DNA of 64,000 nucleotides, taken from Arabidopsis thaliana (taxonomy: Eukaryota; Streptophyta; Magnoliopsida; Brassicales; Brassicaceae). The stretch is taken from positions 14,261,001 through 14,325,000 of the forward strand of contig NC_003075.7 of the NCBI RefSeq assembly GCF_000001735.4. Direction: 5' to 3'. The notes under the pieces are model-generated. The model saw only the letters and a program-made list of their open reading frames with translations. It had not been told where the DNA came from and searched no databases. Positions within the stretch are counted from its first letter, which is position 1; the number at the start of each line of letters is the position of its first letter. This document shows positions 62,665-64,000 of this stretch, in pieces. The translations under genes and the position numbers were made by a program.

Positions 62665-64000
62665 CTAGTTCCTGCTTCTGCACTTCTCCATCACCCTTGG
62701 AGCTGCAAAAAAAGAAAAAGCAAGATTTGTGTATGAATCATTGTGTATTCTTCATTTGTACAGTAGTGTGCAGTAAGTTCCTAGTGTTTAAGAGGCTTGG
62801 AAAGGACTAAATTGCATCGTTTTAGTTTCTCCAGTAATATATTTCTTTAGCTTCAGAATGTTTATAGAATCCAGCGAGAAGCTTAAGAACCATGAAAGTA
62901 TTAGAAGGGTGTCTTAGTTCAAAATGGACCACCTTTCTAATACATCTTAAAATCGAGCACATGGGTGTGGAACATTAAACTAGGGTTTAGTAAAGAAATA
63001 CTAACCTAAGCCGATAGCCTCAGAGCTCTTCATGATTCTCAGCTTCTTGCAGGAGCATATAAACATTCTGCAGAGGAAAAAACAGTAAGAGAGCTTCACT
63101 GATCTATATTCTTCTGTTAAGCTAAAACTGTGCTAAGATCATTAGATATGATCTAATACTTGATGTTAATTTACATTGTTGAGATTGATCTTTTAAAAAT
63201 CAAAGACTTACTCCCAAGGGACATCTCCGACCAGCATCCAGTCACTGTCTTTATCTTCATAGGTTACAACATACTCAGAACCACGCAAGAGATCAGTCAA
63301 GCGACTCTCGTTTAACCCATCTCTGCCACACCCTCCATGAGAACCAAACTGACCTGAAAAAAGGAACCAAAAGAAAACAGTTAACTCAATCACTGGTATT
63401 GATCTCAAAGAAGGAGAGACTAGAAAACGTTACCAATGGTGAAGCAACTGAACATCTTCTCAAGAGCAGAAGAGAGCTCAAGGTAGCTTTTGTAAGTCTT
63501 GAGATCGATTTTCCTCAAGTAAGGAGCACCTTCCATACTCACTTTGACATACAAGCAAGGTTGTTCTGGTCCAGACTTAGCTTCTGCTTCTTCAGTCTCT
63601 GAGTTATTACCAGGTTTCTGAGATTGAGAAGAAGCCATTGAGTTCTTCCTGAATGATCTTATTGGTGGCCATCCCACCACTTGTGCTCTGCTCAATCAAA
63701 AAAAAAAAACATCAAGAATCCCTCTTCACAGAAATCATAAAACAGAGCAAAAAAGCTGAGAAAAATCTAAAACAGAGCAAAAAAAGCTTACTTTGAAGCT
63801 GGAGCTGTAGCAGAGCTCTTCTTCTCCTTAACCGGAACAGCCGGTTTAGTGAAAGTTGTCGACTTTCCATCTTTAACGACGGAGGTACGGGGACCAGAAC
63901 CCGAGCCGACATCACCAGTAGCAGTAGTGGATCCAGGAGAGAAGACCCATTTGTTAGAGTCGTTAATAGCGTCGGAGAACACCCTTTTGGCACCTGACAC
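62665..64000 (-). CDS. IAA27: IAA27 (PAP2), Aux/IAA repressor, 5' end beyond window
   Basis: Exons seen on the minus strand are 63792-64000 (partial at the window edge), 63434-63687, 63212-63353, 63006-63067 and 62665-62702, all in phase. The first visible part reads [14 protein letters not shown], the region just after domain I (the EAR domain itself lies outside the window). Domain II, the auxin degron, is [12 protein letters not shown] at the start of exon 2, with intact VGWPP. The PB1 domain (III/IV) spans [43 protein letters not shown] and [13 protein letters not shown], ending [12 protein letters not shown]. Aux/IAA proteins bind ARF factors and TOPLESS and are destroyed after auxin brings TIR1/AFB. 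Matches At4g29080. Confidence 0.95.

Overview
This window is nuclear plant DNA. Intron-rich genes with GT/AG splice sites, AT-rich spacers and protein sequences I recognise point to Arabidopsis thaliana, long arm of chromosome 4, roughly the At4g28900-At4g29080 interval. Locus names are from memory; exon structures were read from the sequence, and for most recognised genes the spliced lengths match what I remember of the proteins (NINJA 425 aa, ROP9 209, CDKF;1 479, TCX5 603, AIM1 721, RPT2a 443, plastid EF-Ts polyprotein 953).

Layout. 1-2.9 kb: 3' part of a broken Ty1/copia element with its 3' LTR. 3.3-5.6 kb (-): NINJA. 6.28 kb: tRNA-Ser(GCT). 6.4-12.4 kb: a repeat-built accessory segment in which a ~0.5 kb inverted repeat brackets a UPF0725/DUF626 gene (-) and a small secreted orphan gene (+), with a second, directly repeated ~0.3 kb sequence. 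13.4-15.9 kb: a secreted nucleoside-phosphorylase-fold protein. 17.3-18.7 kb: ROP9. 19.18-27.31 kb: a complete-looking 8.1 kb Mutator-like DNA transposon (MULE) with an exact 11-bp target-site duplication, an uninterrupted 803-aa transposase (-), a DUF1985 gene (+, disrupted), a GRF-zinc-finger gene (-), and several internal repeat arrays. 27.5-35.6 kb (+): CDKF;1, a RanBP2-type zinc-finger protein, and TCX5. 36.3-41.0 kb (-): AIM1, 18 coding exons. 41-44 kb: empty AT-rich spacer. 44.0-46.7 kb: two glycine-rich secreted protein genes. 49.3-51.1 kb: S-protein-homologue cluster (two genes and a relic between them). 51.4-53.4 kb: RPT2a. 53.9-55.9 kb (-): L-type lectin receptor kinase. 56.7-60.3 kb: chloroplast EF-Ts polyprotein. 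61.1-62.0 kb: phospholipase A2. 62.7-64.0 kb (-): IAA27, cut by the window end.

The genes do not form one pathway; this is an ordinary chromosome arm with separate promoters. Functional echoes exist: NINJA (jasmonate repression) and AIM1 (peroxisomal beta-oxidation, used in jasmonate synthesis) both concern jasmonate; ROP9 and IAA27 concern hormone signalling. The most interesting part is the MULE: intact ends, intact transposase, two accessory genes, and dense noncoding repeats, including an 80-bp inverted repeat (79/80 identical by my count) around the zinc-finger gene.
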